The notes below the pieces were generated by a model. It ran no database searches and had not been told where the DNA came from. It saw nothing but the letters and a program-made list of their open reading frames with translations. The position numbers and the translations under genes were made by a program. From Anaerolineales bacterium (GTDB taxonomy: Bacteria > Chloroflexota > Anaerolineae > Anaerolineales > Villigracilaceae), in assembly GCA_030680795.1 (NCBI GenBank), contig JAUXUL010000012.1, positions 33,873-97,872 of the forward strand: DNA of 64,000 bases, in the 5' to 3' direction. Below, in pieces: positions 1-8,862 of the stretch (positions are counted from its first letter, which is position 1; each line of letters begins with the position of its first letter).

Positions 1-1152
1 TACATCTCTTGTACGGTCGCGGCTTAATAGTTTTTCAACAGTGAGGTTAAATTTGCGGGCAACAATATCCACTACGCGGGCAGGTTCAACATCACCGCGC
101 AAAGGTAAAAGGTCAGACAAAGCCATTTCCACGAGGCTGGGTGTGAGGGCAGAGCCGCTTAGGTCTGCAAAGGCAATGATTCGATTCAAGGCGCCTTCAA
201 GTTCACGGATATTGGATTGCACTTGTTTAGCAATACTTTCAAGGATCTCATCGGAAATATGCCGCCCAGTGCGTTCAGCCTTGGAGCGCAGGATGGCAAG
301 GCGGGTTTCAAAATCGGGAGCTTGAATATCAGCGCTTAAGCCCCACTCGAAGCGGGAGCGCAGACGTTCTTCCAGGGTGATGAGGGATTTGGGAGGACGA
401 TCAGACGAAACGATGATCTGCTTATCCTGTCCATGCAGGGTGTTGAAGGTGTGAAAAAACTCTTCCTGCGTGGATTCCTTGCCTGCGATGAATTGGATAT
501 CGTCTACGAGCAAGACATCTGCAGAGCGATATTTCTCGCGGAAAGCCTGGGTGGTGTGGGTACGAATGGCGGTGATCATGTCATTCGTGAATTCTTCGGA
601 GGAAACGTATAAAACATTCAGTCCGCTGGCGTGACAGGCATTTCCGATGGCGTGTAATAAATGCGTTTTGCCGAGTCCCACACCGCCGTAGAGGAAAAGT
701 GGGTTGTAGGCGCGGGCTGGCTTCTCTGCGACGGCTTGGCAGGCCGCGTGAGCAAGGCGGTTGCCAGAACCAACCACATAGGTGTCAAATGTATAACGTG
801 GATTGAGGCTCACATGGCGCGGTTTTGGCTCGGGGGGCGTTATTTCAATGGAAGAGGCATCACGCTCTGCGTCAGGGTCGGACGCGAAGCGTGATGCGCT
901 TTCGTCAGATTGAGAGACAACGAACTTAACCGAGACGTTTGAATTAAGGATTTCGATCAGTAAGCGGCTGACATTGGTCGCAAGGCGGTTTTCGAGCCAG
1001 TCACGCGCGTAGGCATTGCGGACGCCAATGGTTATGATGCCATTCTCGTAAGCCAGGGGACGCGTATCGCGCACCCATGTGTCGAAGGATGCGCGGGGCA
1101 TTTCCATTTGAAGTTGTGCGAGTACTGATTGCCAAGCCTGCTCTGTGTTCAT
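1..1152 (-). CDS. dnaA: Chromosomal replication initiator DnaA (3' end outside window)
   Basis: This gene encodes the AAA+ initiator that binds origin DnaA boxes and opens the duplex. Translation of the minus strand from the ATG at 1152 gives an open frame of 384 codons to the window edge, so the C-terminal DNA-binding domain IV is missing only because the window ends. Visible parts are the N-terminal helicase-loading domain starting MNTEQAWQSVLAQL, a short variable linker, then the ATPase core with RYTFDTYVVGSGNRLAHAA, Walker A GGVGLGKTHLLHAIG and Walker B VLLVDDIQFI. A GAGG ribosome-binding site lies just upstream of the ATG. No convincing DnaA-box cluster was seen in the upstream gap, so the gene alone does not locate oriC. 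Identification is very secure. Confidence 0.97.
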   Translation of the reverse strand, partial: MNTEQAWQSVLAQLQMEMPRASFDTWVRDTRPLAYENGIITIGVRNAYARDWLENRLATNVSRLLIEILNSNVSVKFVVSQSDESASRFASDPDAERDASSIEITPPEPKPRHVSLNPRYTFDTYVVGSGNRLAHAACQAVAEKPARAYNPLFLYGGVGLGKTHLLHAIGNACHASGLNVLYVSSEEFTNDMITAIRTHTTQAFREKYRSADVLLVDDIQFIAGKESTQEEFFHTFNTLHGQDKQIIVSSDRPPKSLITLEERLRSRFEWGLSADIQAPDFETRLAILRSKAERTGRHISDEILESIAKQVQSNIRELEGALNRIIAFADLSGSALTPSLVEMALSDLLPLRGDVEPARVVDIVARKFNLTVEKLLSRDRTRDV

Positions 1153-1627
1153 AAGCATTCCTCAACGTGATATATCGTGTATTTTAGAGTGTACTGAACT
1201 AGCCCGCCTAAATTGCGGCTTAGTAATAGAGTTGAACAGGTTTTCTTGTAAAGTTTCTTACAGGGATATCGGATGCATGGGGCAGGCATCCTTTATATCA
1301 GCGTGCATACATTCTAGCAGATACTTTGAAATGATAACAGGCGTTAGACCTACGTTTAGTTAAAAAGATGTGTTATTTTAAGGTTGGTTGATGTTAAAGA
1401 ATCATCTCGCATTCAATCGTAATCACGTTTCCGATTAGAACAGGCGTTTCAGCCAGTAACACCCACATACACCCACTTGCCCCCCATATATGGGCATCAA
1501 GGACAATTTATTGGACTGGAGGGTATATCTATCTTAAAAAACCGTGATGGTAAACTTATTTGTTTCACTGTTAATGAGACACGGGTTCCTGTGATTCATT
1601 TTGCAATAAAACACTGATTCGATTGAT
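1153..1627. other. Non-coding gap between dnaA and the sensor kinase
   Basis: No reading frame with family features was found in either direction. On the minus strand a weak promoter-like pair (TTTACA, 18-nt spacer, TATTAC) lies about 80-100 bases before the dnaA start. The gap also holds a perfect 12-bp palindrome at 1483-1494, listed separately. TTATCCACA-like DnaA boxes were looked for and not found, so there is no support for calling this oriC. Confidence 0.5.
1483..1494. promoter_or_regulatory. Perfect palindrome CCCATATATGGG upstream of dnaA (NrdR-box-like)
   Basis: The palindrome shares its CCATATATGG core with the paired sites in front of nrdR at 58531-58571. NrdR boxes are AT-cored palindromes, usually in pairs about three helical turns apart. 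Here only one copy is seen and no partner lies 30 bases either side, so the assignment is tentative. Confidence 0.3.
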
Positions 1628-3301
1628 TTAGTGTTTTATGGTTCGAGGCACCCACACAAGTATGGTTGTTCCATCTTCAGATGTTGATGAAATATCAATA
1701 TCACCACCGACTGCATGTGCGCGTGTTTGCATGTTTGCGAGTCCATGGCCGATGGATGCCTGCATCTTATCAGGATCAAAGCCGTTCCCATTATCTTTGA
1801 CCTCCAATAAAGCGCGTTCATCGGTCATCCACACCGCCACCTGCACATTTTTTGCCTTGGCATGTTTGGCGACATTGGCTAATGCTTCCTGACAAATATG
1901 AAATAAGGCCAATGACTGTGCCTGTGGAAGGTCTTTTAGCTCATCTTGACCTGTAAAGTTCACATTAGAAAAAGTATTGGCGTGATATTCAGCGATCAGG
2001 CGTTTTATGCCGCTCAATAAGCCTTCGTTGCCAAGTTGACGCGGCTTGAGATCGAGGATATAGGCGCGGATATCACGAATCGCCTGATTTAATCCATCAA
2101 TTGCCTGGTGAATTCGTTCTTTGGCGGCTTCAGCATCTTCATTCAACGTGAGTTTTGCTCCTTCAAGCGCCAACCCCACTCCATAAATGGACTGGATGAT
2201 GCCATCATGCAAGTCCATTCCGATGCGATCGCGTTCTTCCAGTACAGCCAATCGGCGCGCATTGGAATGTAAACGGGCGTTTTCAATCGCAAGCCCGGCC
2301 CAGGCGCCCACGGCAATGAGCATTTGGATGTTTCTTTCATCCAACGGCTCGGGCGCGCGAGTGGCAACACTCAGTACACCCATAAGATTTTCGCCTGCCA
2401 GCAAGGGAATACATGCAATTTGCTGAAACCCAGCTTCAACAACAGCATCACGCTTAAAGTTTGTATCATTTGCCAAATGCATGCTGACCATTGATTTGCG
2501 TGTCTGAGCTACAATTCCTGGATACCCCTCCCCTACGTGAAAAATATTACGCGTCCAAAATGCCTCGGCGGCTTGCCCACGATGCAAAACCATACGGAGC
2601 GTGGTCTTGTCTTCTTCCAATAGAAAGATATCGCCCGCTTCCACCTTCATGTAGTTCATCACAAGCCCGAGGGTCTTGTTAAGAATCTCGTCGAGTTCCA
2701 GGCTGGAGGTCAGGGTGGATGCGATGCCGTTGAGCAGTCCCATATCCACGTTGCGGCGTGTCAACGCGAGGTCGCGTTCTTTCATCTGCTCATATAACCG
2801 CGCGTTCGTGATGGCAGTGGCGGCATACGTGGCAAGCATTTGAATGATCATCTCGTCGTCCGCGTCAAACTCGGACGCGCCTTTTTTTTCAGTAAGATAG
2901 ATCTGCCCCAACTGTTTATCCCCTGAGCGGATTGGAACACCCAGAAACGAAACCATCTTTGGATGATGTGCGGGGAAGCCCACTGAGCGCGGATGCTCCG
3001 AGATCACCGGAATACGCAATGGATATTTGGCATCCATTAATTCCCCGAGCAAACCAAGGCCCACAGGCGGGTGAGCAATTTTTTTGACCTGAGCGTCTGT
3101 CATGCCAACAGAAACAAATTGCTTGAGCTTTCCTTCATCATCCAACACCCCCAACGCGGCGTAACGCGCATCCGCCTGCTCGCAAGCTGTGGATGCAATT
3201 CGTTCGAGCAGCGTTTCAAGCGAAACATCCTTCACCAATTCCAAACTGGCGCGATGAAGCGCAAATAATCGTTCCTGCAATTGTTCACGAGTAAGAAGCA
3301 T
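1628..3301 (-). CDS. GAF-domain sensor histidine kinase, NarX/DegS type (HisKA_3)
   Basis: A 557-residue cytoplasmic sensor kinase with no membrane segment. Two GAF domains are visible (roughly residues 25-170 and 190-345), followed by a HisKA_3 dimerisation domain with the phospho-acceptor His365 in ERDRIGMDLHDGIIQS, and a HATPase_c domain with the N/G boxes VKDNGNGFDP and IGHGLANMQTRA. This architecture belongs to kinases that pair with NarL/LuxR-type response regulators. No regulator gene is adjacent, so the partner is elsewhere and the signal is unknown. The gene stands alone between dnaA and a palindromic repeat. The family call is secure; the ligand of the GAF domains cannot be told from sequence. 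Confidence 0.92.
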   Translation of the reverse strand: MLLTREQLQERLFALHRASLELVKDVSLETLLERIASTACEQADARYAALGVLDDEGKLKQFVSVGMTDAQVKKIAHPPVGLGLLGELMDAKYPLRIPVISEHPRSVGFPAHHPKMVSFLGVPIRSGDKQLGQIYLTEKKGASEFDADDEMIIQMLATYAATAITNARLYEQMKERDLALTRRNVDMGLLNGIASTLTSSLELDEILNKTLGLVMNYMKVEAGDIFLLEEDKTTLRMVLHRGQAAEAFWTRNIFHVGEGYPGIVAQTRKSMVSMHLANDTNFKRDAVVEAGFQQIACIPLLAGENLMGVLSVATRAPEPLDERNIQMLIAVGAWAGLAIENARLHSNARRLAVLEERDRIGMDLHDGIIQSIYGVGLALEGAKLTLNEDAEAAKERIHQAIDGLNQAIRDIRAYILDLKPRQLGNEGLLSGIKRLIAEYHANTFSNVNFTGQDELKDLPQAQSLALFHICQEALANVAKHAKAKNVQVAVWMTDERALLEVKDNGNGFDPDKMQASIGHGLANMQTRAHAVGGDIDISSTSEDGTTILVWVPRTIKH

Positions 3302-3338
3302 ACAGACATTATAATCAATTCTCTACGATGCATCCGTC

Positions 3339-3443
3339 ATTGCGAGGGCATTCTTGTTCTTGCCCGAAGCAATCCCACAACGACACGGAGATTGCTTCGC
3401 CGCCAAAGTACAAGAACAGCGTCTCGCAATGACGAAACCTTGA
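3339..3443. repeat. REP-like palindromic intergenic repeat
   Basis: An imperfect inverted repeat of about 105 bases opens with cattgcgagggc and closes with gtctcgcaatgacg. Inside are oppositely oriented gaagcaatccc and ggagattgcttcgcc segments. The same design recurs at about 8700, 17123, 22484, 28352, 32319, 37277 and 53971. Confidence 0.85.
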
Positions 3444-3486
3444 TAGCATTTGAAAGAAAGCCAAACCTATACTTGGGACAATAAAA

Positions 3487-4785
3487 ATGACAAATTCGCG
3501 CATCCCTGGGTTTTATAACCTGACTATCGAAGAACGCCGTGCCAAACTAACGGAAGTTTCGCAGCAGATTCCCGAAGACCTGCTCCCGTTTACAACAGGC
3601 GGACTCTCCTCTGAATCAGCCGACCACATGATCGAGAACGTGATCGGTATGTATGCACTTCCCGTAGGCATCGGCTTGAACTTCATGGTCAATGGACGCG
3701 ATGTACTCATTCCCTTTGTAATAGAAGAACCATCGGTTGTAGCGGGCGCATCGTTCATGGCAAAACTCGCCCGCGCAGGCGGCGGATTCACAGCCACCAC
3801 CACTGAGCCGTTGATGATCGGACAAATGCAGCTCATCAACGTGGTCAACATGAATGAAGCGCGGCTAAAGATCTATGAACATAAAGCCGAGTTACTCGCC
3901 ATCGCAGATGCAATTGACCCCATCCTGAAAAAATTCGGCGGCGGCGCACGTGACCTCGAAGTCCGCATGATCGAAGACTCCCCCATTGGCCCGTTCATCG
4001 TCATTCATCTTATTTATGATGTGCGCGATGCCATGGGCGCGAACGCGGTCAACACGGCCTGTGAAAAACTCGCCCCGCAAATTGAAGCCATCACGGGCGG
4101 AAAAGTTCATCTTCGTATTTTGTCCAACCTGGCGGATCGCAGAATTGCCCGAGCGCGCTGTACAATTTCAGTAAGTGAATTGACCATCGGATTTGAATCC
4201 TTCAAAGGTGAGACCGTGCGCGACGGCATTATCGCCGCCTGGGCTTTCGCCGCGACAGATCCATATCGCGCCGCGACCCATAACAAAGGCATCATGAACG
4301 GCGTGGATGCGGTTGTCATCGCCACTGGCAACGACTGGCGCGCCATCGAAGCGGGCGCTCATGCGTATGCGGCTCGTTCTGGCAAATACACTTCACTATC
4401 CACCTGGGGCAAGGACAAGGACGGCAACCTCGTCGGCACGCTCGAAATGCCGATGGCAGTGGGAATCGTTGGCGGGGCAACCAGAGTCCACCCAGCTGCA
4501 CAAGCCGCAGTTAAGTTAATGGGCGTGAAGACTGCATCCGAATTAGCAGAAATCATCGTTTCCGTTGGACTCGCCCAAAACATGGCCGCCCTGCGCGCCC
4601 TCGCCACCGAAGGTATCCAACGCGGGCACATGTCCCTGCACGCCCGGCAGGTCGCCATCGCCGCGGGGGCGAGTGGCGAGATGATCGAGAAAGTCGCCGC
4701 GCAAATGGTGGCGGAGAAGATCGTGAGAAGTGATCGTGCGGAAGAGTTGGTAAAAGAGTACACGGGTAGACAGATAAACAAGTAG
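3487..4785 (+). CDS. Hydroxymethylglutaryl-CoA reductase, class II
   Basis: HMG-CoA reductase interconverts HMG-CoA and mevalonate, the committed step of the mevalonate isoprenoid route. The 432-residue protein has the class II layout: ENVIG at residues 50-54, a catalytic-glutamate motif EEPSVVAGAS near residue 81, the DAMGAN motif at 181-186 and a C-terminal GHMSLHAR segment carrying the catalytic His. There is no membrane anchor. Class II enzymes include catabolic NADH-dependent forms. However, HMG-CoA synthase and a thiolase homologue lie downstream (7.6-10 kb) and a DUF35 partner at 15.5 kb, which favours a biosynthetic role in this organism. The genes are split by an AT-rich islet at 4.8-7.6 kb that looks like an insertion. 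Confidence 0.95.
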   Translation: MTNSRIPGFYNLTIEERRAKLTEVSQQIPEDLLPFTTGGLSSESADHMIENVIGMYALPVGIGLNFMVNGRDVLIPFVIEEPSVVAGASFMAKLARAGGGFTATTTEPLMIGQMQLINVVNMNEARLKIYEHKAELLAIADAIDPILKKFGGGARDLEVRMIEDSPIGPFIVIHLIYDVRDAMGANAVNTACEKLAPQIEAITGGKVHLRILSNLADRRIARARCTISVSELTIGFESFKGETVRDGIIAAWAFAATDPYRAATHNKGIMNGVDAVVIATGNDWRAIEAGAHAYAARSGKYTSLSTWGKDKDGNLVGTLEMPMAVGIVGGATRVHPAAQAAVKLMGVKTASELAEIIVSVGLAQNMAALRALATEGIQRGHMSLHARQVAIAAGASGEMIEKVAAQMVAEKIVRSDRAEELVKEYTGRQINK

Positions 4786-4835
4786 AAAGGTAGACAAATT
4801 CCTGTGGCTTATAATATCAACGTAAAGGATGTGCA

Positions 4836-5066
4836 ATGCAAACTGCAAAACTCTTTCAAAATGGTAAAAGCCAAGCGGTACGCCTTCCAAAAGAATTTCG
4901 CTTTGGAAGTGATTGCGTCTATATCAAGCGGGTAGGCCTTGCAGTTGTGCTCCTTCCTTATCAAATGCCTTGGGAAACCTTGCTGGATAGTCTCTCGCTT
5001 TTTTCAACAGATTTTATGAATGAGCGCATTCAACCACCCGCGCAAAATCGTAACACCCAGACCTGA
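4836..5066 (+). CDS. Orphan VapB-type (SpoVT/AbrB) antitoxin
   Basis: A 76-residue protein beginning MQTAKLFQNGKSQAVRLPKE, the typical N-terminal swapped-hairpin AbrB DNA-binding fold of VapB antitoxins, ending in the toxin-binding tail (WETLLDSLSLFSTDFM). VapB normally autoregulates its operon and neutralises a PIN-domain RNase, VapC, encoded immediately downstream. No PIN gene or recognisable remnant follows: the next 318 bases are palindromic repeats. It therefore looks like a toxin-less relic or a solitary regulator. The antitoxin family call is firm; a current function is not. Confidence 0.85.
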   Translation: MQTAKLFQNGKSQAVRLPKEFRFGSDCVYIKRVGLAVVLLPYQMPWETLLDSLSLFSTDFMNERIQPPAQNRNTQT

Positions 5067-5384
5067 CATGTCTCACCCGCGCCGTTGCCAACCTCAACCC
5101 TCGCGTGGACACAAGTCACGATTAACCAACTCCTCGCAGAGACATGTCAGGTCTTTCAGGCAGCAGGCACGGGCGGGATAAATCCCTCCCTCAGTTCATG
5201 TAAGTCGGCTAAAAGCCGACTCGCTCGTCAGCCCTAGGCGCCGTGTTGAGCTTGTCGAAACAGTTTCCACGTACTGAGGCAGGACTTTAGTCCGCACCGA
5301 GCAGGCAGGATTGACATCAGCGTTTTGGTAAGTGTAAAACAGAAAAATCTACCTTCAAAATATAAAAATACGGATAGGTAAAAC
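5067..5384. repeat. Repeat-filled gap after the VapB antitoxin
   Basis: There is no gene here. It holds a large inverted repeat (agacctgacatgtctc at about 5061 against gagacatgtcaggtct at about 5139), a compact hairpin agtcggctaaaagccgact (about 5204-5222), and the segment gttgagcttgtcgaaaca, which resembles gttgagcgtgtcgaaacc inside the gene at 13.1 kb. The mixture looks like accumulated small repeats where a vapC gene would be expected. Confidence 0.65.
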
Positions 5385-6182
5385 ATGGAAAACATCAATA
5401 TATGGCCATTCATCCTTATTATTACCATCGTATTATTTTTTGTGATGGCTATGGCATTGACTATTGGTTATTTCTGGGCATTGTCAAAAACAAAATCCGC
5501 TCTATTAAAACAAAATGAAGCTGTTTTCAAACAAGCACAAGAACAATTGCAAAGTTGGAAAGACCAAGATCTAATTTCGATAAAACAGCAAATTTATGAC
5601 GCAGCAAAAGGTCAGACAATTCAAGAAATGCAAGAACAAGTCCAGAAATGGCAACAAAATGAACTTCAACAAATTAAACAACAAATGTTTGAAGCATTAC
5701 GCGGCCAGGCAATACGCGAAGCACAGGAACAACTTGTAAAATGGAGAAGCGGAGAGTTGGAAAATTCAAAACGCCAAATTTGGGATGTACTTAGCAAAGA
5801 AGCGACTAATACGTTGGAACAATGGAAAGTGGAAACCGAAAAAGAAATTAGAAAAGACGCAATTGATAAAAGCCAGTCTGTAACCATGGGAAAAATGACC
5901 GAACACATGGTTCCTTATTTACCTGGATTCGGGTTCAACCCCACGGATGCTCGTTTTATTGGAAGCCCAATTGATTTAGTGGTATTTGATGGCTTGGGCG
6001 ATGGCGACATAAGGAAAATTGTATTTGTAGAAATAAAAACTGGCGTATCAACTTTATCAACTAGAGAGAGAATAGTTAGAGATGCCATTATTGCAGGAAA
6101 AATTGAATGGATGGAAGTTAAGGTCAACTTGGAAAATCCAGATATTGTTCGTGAAGTTAAGTCTAGGAAAAGATTGGGGTAA
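5385..6182 (+). CDS. Membrane-anchored PD-(D/E)xK nuclease-like protein (Holliday-junction-endonuclease-related)
   Basis: A 265-residue protein with one N-terminal transmembrane helix (residues 7-32), a charged coiled-coil stalk built from three 31-residue repeats (51-81, 82-112, 113-143), and a C-terminal nuclease-like domain. The domain shows SPIDLVVFDG (Asp197) and FVEIKTGVS (Glu216, Lys218), the spacing of a PD-(D/E)xK active site, and resembles the predicted 'Endonuc_Holl' family. By position it would be tethered to the inner face of the membrane. It leads a tightly spaced AT-rich trio (gaps of 8 and 33 bases) with two unknown genes, inserted between mevalonate genes, and is base-compositionally unlike its neighbours. 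That suggests recent transfer. DNA cleavage is inferred from the motif only. Confidence 0.75.
   Translation: MENINIWPFILIITIVLFFVMAMALTIGYFWALSKTKSALLKQNEAVFKQAQEQLQSWKDQDLISIKQQIYDAAKGQTIQEMQEQVQKWQQNELQQIKQQMFEALRGQAIREAQEQLVKWRSGELENSKRQIWDVLSKEATNTLEQWKVETEKEIRKDAIDKSQSVTMGKMTEHMVPYLPGFGFNPTDARFIGSPIDLVVFDGLGDGDIRKIVFVEIKTGVSTLSTRERIVRDAIIAGKIEWMEVKVNLENPDIVREVKSRKRLG
5535..5813 (+). repeat. Three in-frame 93-bp tandem units coding a coiled-coil stalk
   Basis: Three consecutive 93-base (31-residue) units each begin (A/M)QEQ(L/V) and contain W and an IKQQ or SKRQ motif. The unit length is constant while the bases have diverged, so the repeat is old and held by coding constraint. Confidence 0.8.
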
Positions 6183-6190
6183 GTATTATT

Positions 6191-6598
6191 ATGGGAAAGA
6201 AACATGGAAAGCCATTAAAAAGAGAAGATGGCGAAAATATACTAAAATTATTCAAATCCAAACCTGAATGGGAGCCTACAGAAGTTCCTTGGGATTCAAT
6301 AAGAGGACTTGCGCTTGCGCGTCGAGAAGACACACTCGCAATTTGGATAAGTGGTTCAACAAGTAACTCACAATTAGCACAAGGTGTAAATGCAATAGCG
6401 GGTATTGATGTCTTGACTATTGAAACGAACCCAAATATCCAGAAGAATGAATCTCCTGGTAATGCGTACCACTATATTCTTAAAAAAATTAACAATAAGG
6501 ATTTCCCATTTTTGCTACTCGGTCCATTTGATGAGGGCACAATAATTCCACATTGGTTCGACGACAAAGATTTAGATGTTTACAAAAACATGGAATAA
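6191..6598 (+). CDS. Protein of unknown function in AT-rich islet (135 aa)
   Basis: I do not recognise this 135-residue protein. It has a basic N-terminus (MGKKHGKPLKRE), no signal peptide and no membrane helix, and looks like one small alpha/beta domain. A block reading LAIWISGSTSNSQLAQ is followed by hydrophobic strands and an acidic end (PHWFDDKDLD). It starts 8 bases after the stop of the nuclease-like gene, with a GGGG-rich ribosome-binding site overlapping that stop, so it is probably co-translated with it. Low GC matches the genes on both sides. A role as partner or specificity subunit of the membrane-anchored nuclease is plausible but rests on position only. Confidence 0.65.
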   Translation: MGKKHGKPLKREDGENILKLFKSKPEWEPTEVPWDSIRGLALARREDTLAIWISGSTSNSQLAQGVNAIAGIDVLTIETNPNIQKNESPGNAYHYILKKINNKDFPFLLLGPFDEGTIIPHWFDDKDLDVYKNME

Positions 6599-6631
6599 TG
6601 AAGAGAATATGAAAGTACAGGATACCTCTCA

Positions 6632-7594
6632 GTGGCTAAATTAATTGCTCTTCAATCCGCATATAATGAAACAATTTCTGATGCTTGGCACAACGATTTT
6701 TCTAATCTTAAGCAAAAATCATTGCTGTTTAATCAAGTTGGGATTTTCAGACTGAGCAATTTCTACAAACTATTAAAAGAGGCTTCTATCCCTTTTGAAA
6801 AAATAAATCCGAACATTCCAAGCAAAGTAGAAACCATAATTGCAGAACTAGAATGGCTAAAGCAATTGGGTGTTATTTTTGAGTTAACTCTCGAAGCTGA
6901 GTTTAACGATAAGCGAATCACCATTCCTGCTGAAAAACAAAAAGATGCAGAAAATCTACTCAGTAAAATAGCAGAAATTCAGGAAGCAATAACGACAAAA
7001 ACAAATAATGATCCACACAAAATGCAGTTAATTAACGAGCAATATTCTGCAATTCTTCGATTAATGTCAATAATCATGGAAATAACAAAGGGTGTTACCG
7101 TGGTTACAACAACCCCTTACACAGATTACGTTTGGGAATTTCCGAATGTACAAAAAAGTAGTGTTGCACAAATTGTCATCAGCAAATTACCTTTGCCAAA
7201 CAATGGGACTCCTTGGGAACAAATAATTGATTATCGAAACGATTCAGAGAATCAAAAAAATCTTCTAAACTTAAGAAGATGGATTAGAAAAATTTCAACT
7301 GAAGACCTTGCGCTACCAGAAATAGAAGAAGAACTTGAATGGTTAATGAACGAATTTCAATCGCATATGAATCTTCATAAGATGAAAGCAAATACAGAGA
7401 CATTGGAAGTAATGGTAAAAGCGCCACTTGAAGTAATTGAGAATTTAGTGAAACTAAAACTATCAAAAATTCCAGAACCATTATTTGCTTTAAAGAAACG
7501 ACAAATAAATTTATTGGAAGCTGAGTTAAATGCTCCAGGCAGAGAAATGGCTTATATAATCAAAACTAGAGATGCTTTTCAATCTCAAGAATAA
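6632..7594 (+). CDS. Helical protein of unknown function in AT-rich islet (320 aa, GTG start)
   Basis: I do not recognise this protein. It is about 320 residues, predicted largely helical, cytoplasmic, and rich in Lys, Glu and Asn. Several segments have coiled-coil character (AENLLSKIAEIQEAI and EIEEELEWLMNEF). The frame is closed by TGA at 6599 upstream and its first plausible start is GTG at 6632; no in-frame ATG precedes the conserved-looking part, so the start is uncertain. It is the third gene of the AT-rich trio starting at 5385 and ends 18 bases before HMG-CoA synthase, which has clearly higher GC. The sharp composition change marks the islet's right edge. Function is unknown. Confidence 0.65.
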   Translation: MAKLIALQSAYNETISDAWHNDFSNLKQKSLLFNQVGIFRLSNFYKLLKEASIPFEKINPNIPSKVETIIAELEWLKQLGVIFELTLEAEFNDKRITIPAEKQKDAENLLSKIAEIQEAITTKTNNDPHKMQLINEQYSAILRLMSIIMEITKGVTVVTTTPYTDYVWEFPNVQKSSVAQIVISKLPLPNNGTPWEQIIDYRNDSENQKNLLNLRRWIRKISTEDLALPEIEEELEWLMNEFQSHMNLHKMKANTETLEVMVKAPLEVIENLVKLKLSKIPEPLFALKKRQINLLEAELNAPGREMAYIIKTRDAFQSQE

Positions 7595-7612
7595 CCTAAA
7601 AAAGGTTCATAA

Positions 7613-8692
7613 ATGACACTCCCACAACCTCACTCCCCCACCCTCCTCAAACCCGTCAAACCCGTCGGCATCATCGGCTACGGCGCGTATGTGCCGCGCT
7701 ATCGTCTGCCCGCGAAGGAAGTCGCGCGCATATGGACAGGCGGCAAAGGCGGACTTCCCATCAAAGAGAAAGCAGTGCCTGGGCTTGATGAAGACGTTAT
7801 CACCATGTCCATTGAAGCGGCGCGCAATGCCATGCTCCGCGCTCAAATTGACCCGACAGAACTGCGGGCGGTCTGGGTCGGCTCTGAGTCGCATCCGTAT
7901 GCGGTAAAACCAACTTCCACCCTGGTCGCGGAAGCGATTGGCGCAATCCCCAACACGCAAGGCGCGGATTTTGAGTTCGCCTGTAAAGCGGGTACCGAAG
8001 CGATGGTCGCTGCGATGGGATTGGTCGGTTCAGGCATGGGACATTACGCCATGGCCATCGGCATGGACACCGCGCAAGGCAAGCCAGGCGACGCGCTTGA
8101 ATACACCTCGGGCGCGGGCGGCGGCGCATATATCGTCGGCCCCGCCGAAGAGTCGCTGGCGATCATCAACGCCTCGTATTCCTACGTCACCGACACGCCC
8201 GATTTCTGGCGGCGCGAATATCAAAAATACCCCGAACACGGCATGCGTTTCACGGGCGAACCTGCCTACTTCAAGCACATCACCGAAGCCGCAACACATT
8301 TGATGGAAGCCAGCGGCATAACCGCCAAAGATTACAAGTGGGCGGTCTTCCATCAACCGAATACAAAATTCCCCCAGCGTGTCGCGGGTCAACTCGGATT
8401 TTCCGCCGAGCAGATCGCGCCTGGGCTTTTAGTCCACACGATTGGAAATACATACGCGGGCGCGGCCATGATCGGACTCACTGCGACTCTCGACATCGCC
8501 CAACCCGGCGATCGGATTCTGTGCGTCTCTTTCGGAAGTGGAGCTGGTTCCGACGCCTTCGACATTCTCGTCACTGACAAGGTCACCGCGCGCCAGGGTC
8601 TGGCGCTGAAGACACAAGATTACATCGCCAGACGCAGTGAAATAGATTATGCAACGTATGTGAGATTCCGCGGAAAGTTGCAAATGAAATAA
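7613..8692 (+). CDS. Hydroxymethylglutaryl-CoA synthase, archaeal-like
   Basis: HMG-CoA synthase condenses acetyl-CoA with acetoacetyl-CoA to give HMG-CoA. This 359-residue protein has the short archaeal/bacterial form: [14 protein letters not shown] near the N-terminus, the acid residue in GLDEDVITM (Glu60), nucleophile Cys124 in [11 protein letters not shown], the His motif FHQPNTKFP, and the C-terminal glycine-rich [10 protein letters not shown]. In archaea the enzyme forms a complex with a thiolase and a DUF35 protein. Here a thiolase homologue follows 170 bases downstream, and a DUF35 gene is at 15534. The proline-rich first 15 residues may be an extension or a start chosen too early. 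Confidence 0.93.
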   Translation: MTLPQPHSPTLLKPVKPVGIIGYGAYVPRYRLPAKEVARIWTGGKGGLPIKEKAVPGLDEDVITMSIEAARNAMLRAQIDPTELRAVWVGSESHPYAVKPTSTLVAEAIGAIPNTQGADFEFACKAGTEAMVAAMGLVGSGMGHYAMAIGMDTAQGKPGDALEYTSGAGGGAYIVGPAEESLAIINASYSYVTDTPDFWRREYQKYPEHGMRFTGEPAYFKHITEAATHLMEASGITAKDYKWAVFHQPNTKFPQRVAGQLGFSAEQIAPGLLVHTIGNTYAGAAMIGLTATLDIAQPGDRILCVSFGSGAGSDAFDILVTDKVTARQGLALKTQDYIARRSEIDYATYVRFRGKLQMK

Positions 8693-8699
8693 AAAATAA

Positions 8700-8842
8700 A
8701 TGTCGTTGCGAGGAGGGTTGAGTAGGCGGTGTTCGTCCGCCGTATCGAAACCCGACGAAGCAATCCCCGGTTAAACGGAATGAATCCTTCGATGAGATTT
8801 ATTCGCGAAAAAGGAGATTGCATCGCAAAGTGCGCTCACAAC
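8700..8842. repeat. REP-like palindromic repeat between HMGS and thiolase
   Basis: The repeat opens with gtcgttgcgaggaggg and closes with cgctcacaacgac, the outer arms of the same repeat family as at 3339. The inner part is longer and carries its own hairpin (aggcggtgttcgtccgcc). Confidence 0.7.
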
Positions 8843-8862
8843 GACATGAACATGGAGAACTC

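Noticed and set aside
1153..1627. Possible oriC next to dnaA
   Set aside because: No cluster of TTATCCACA-like boxes or AT-rich 13-mers was found in the gap.
5067..5384. A degraded vapC after the VapB antitoxin
   Set aside because: Six-frame reading shows no PIN-domain residues; the stretch is made of palindromes and common short repeats.
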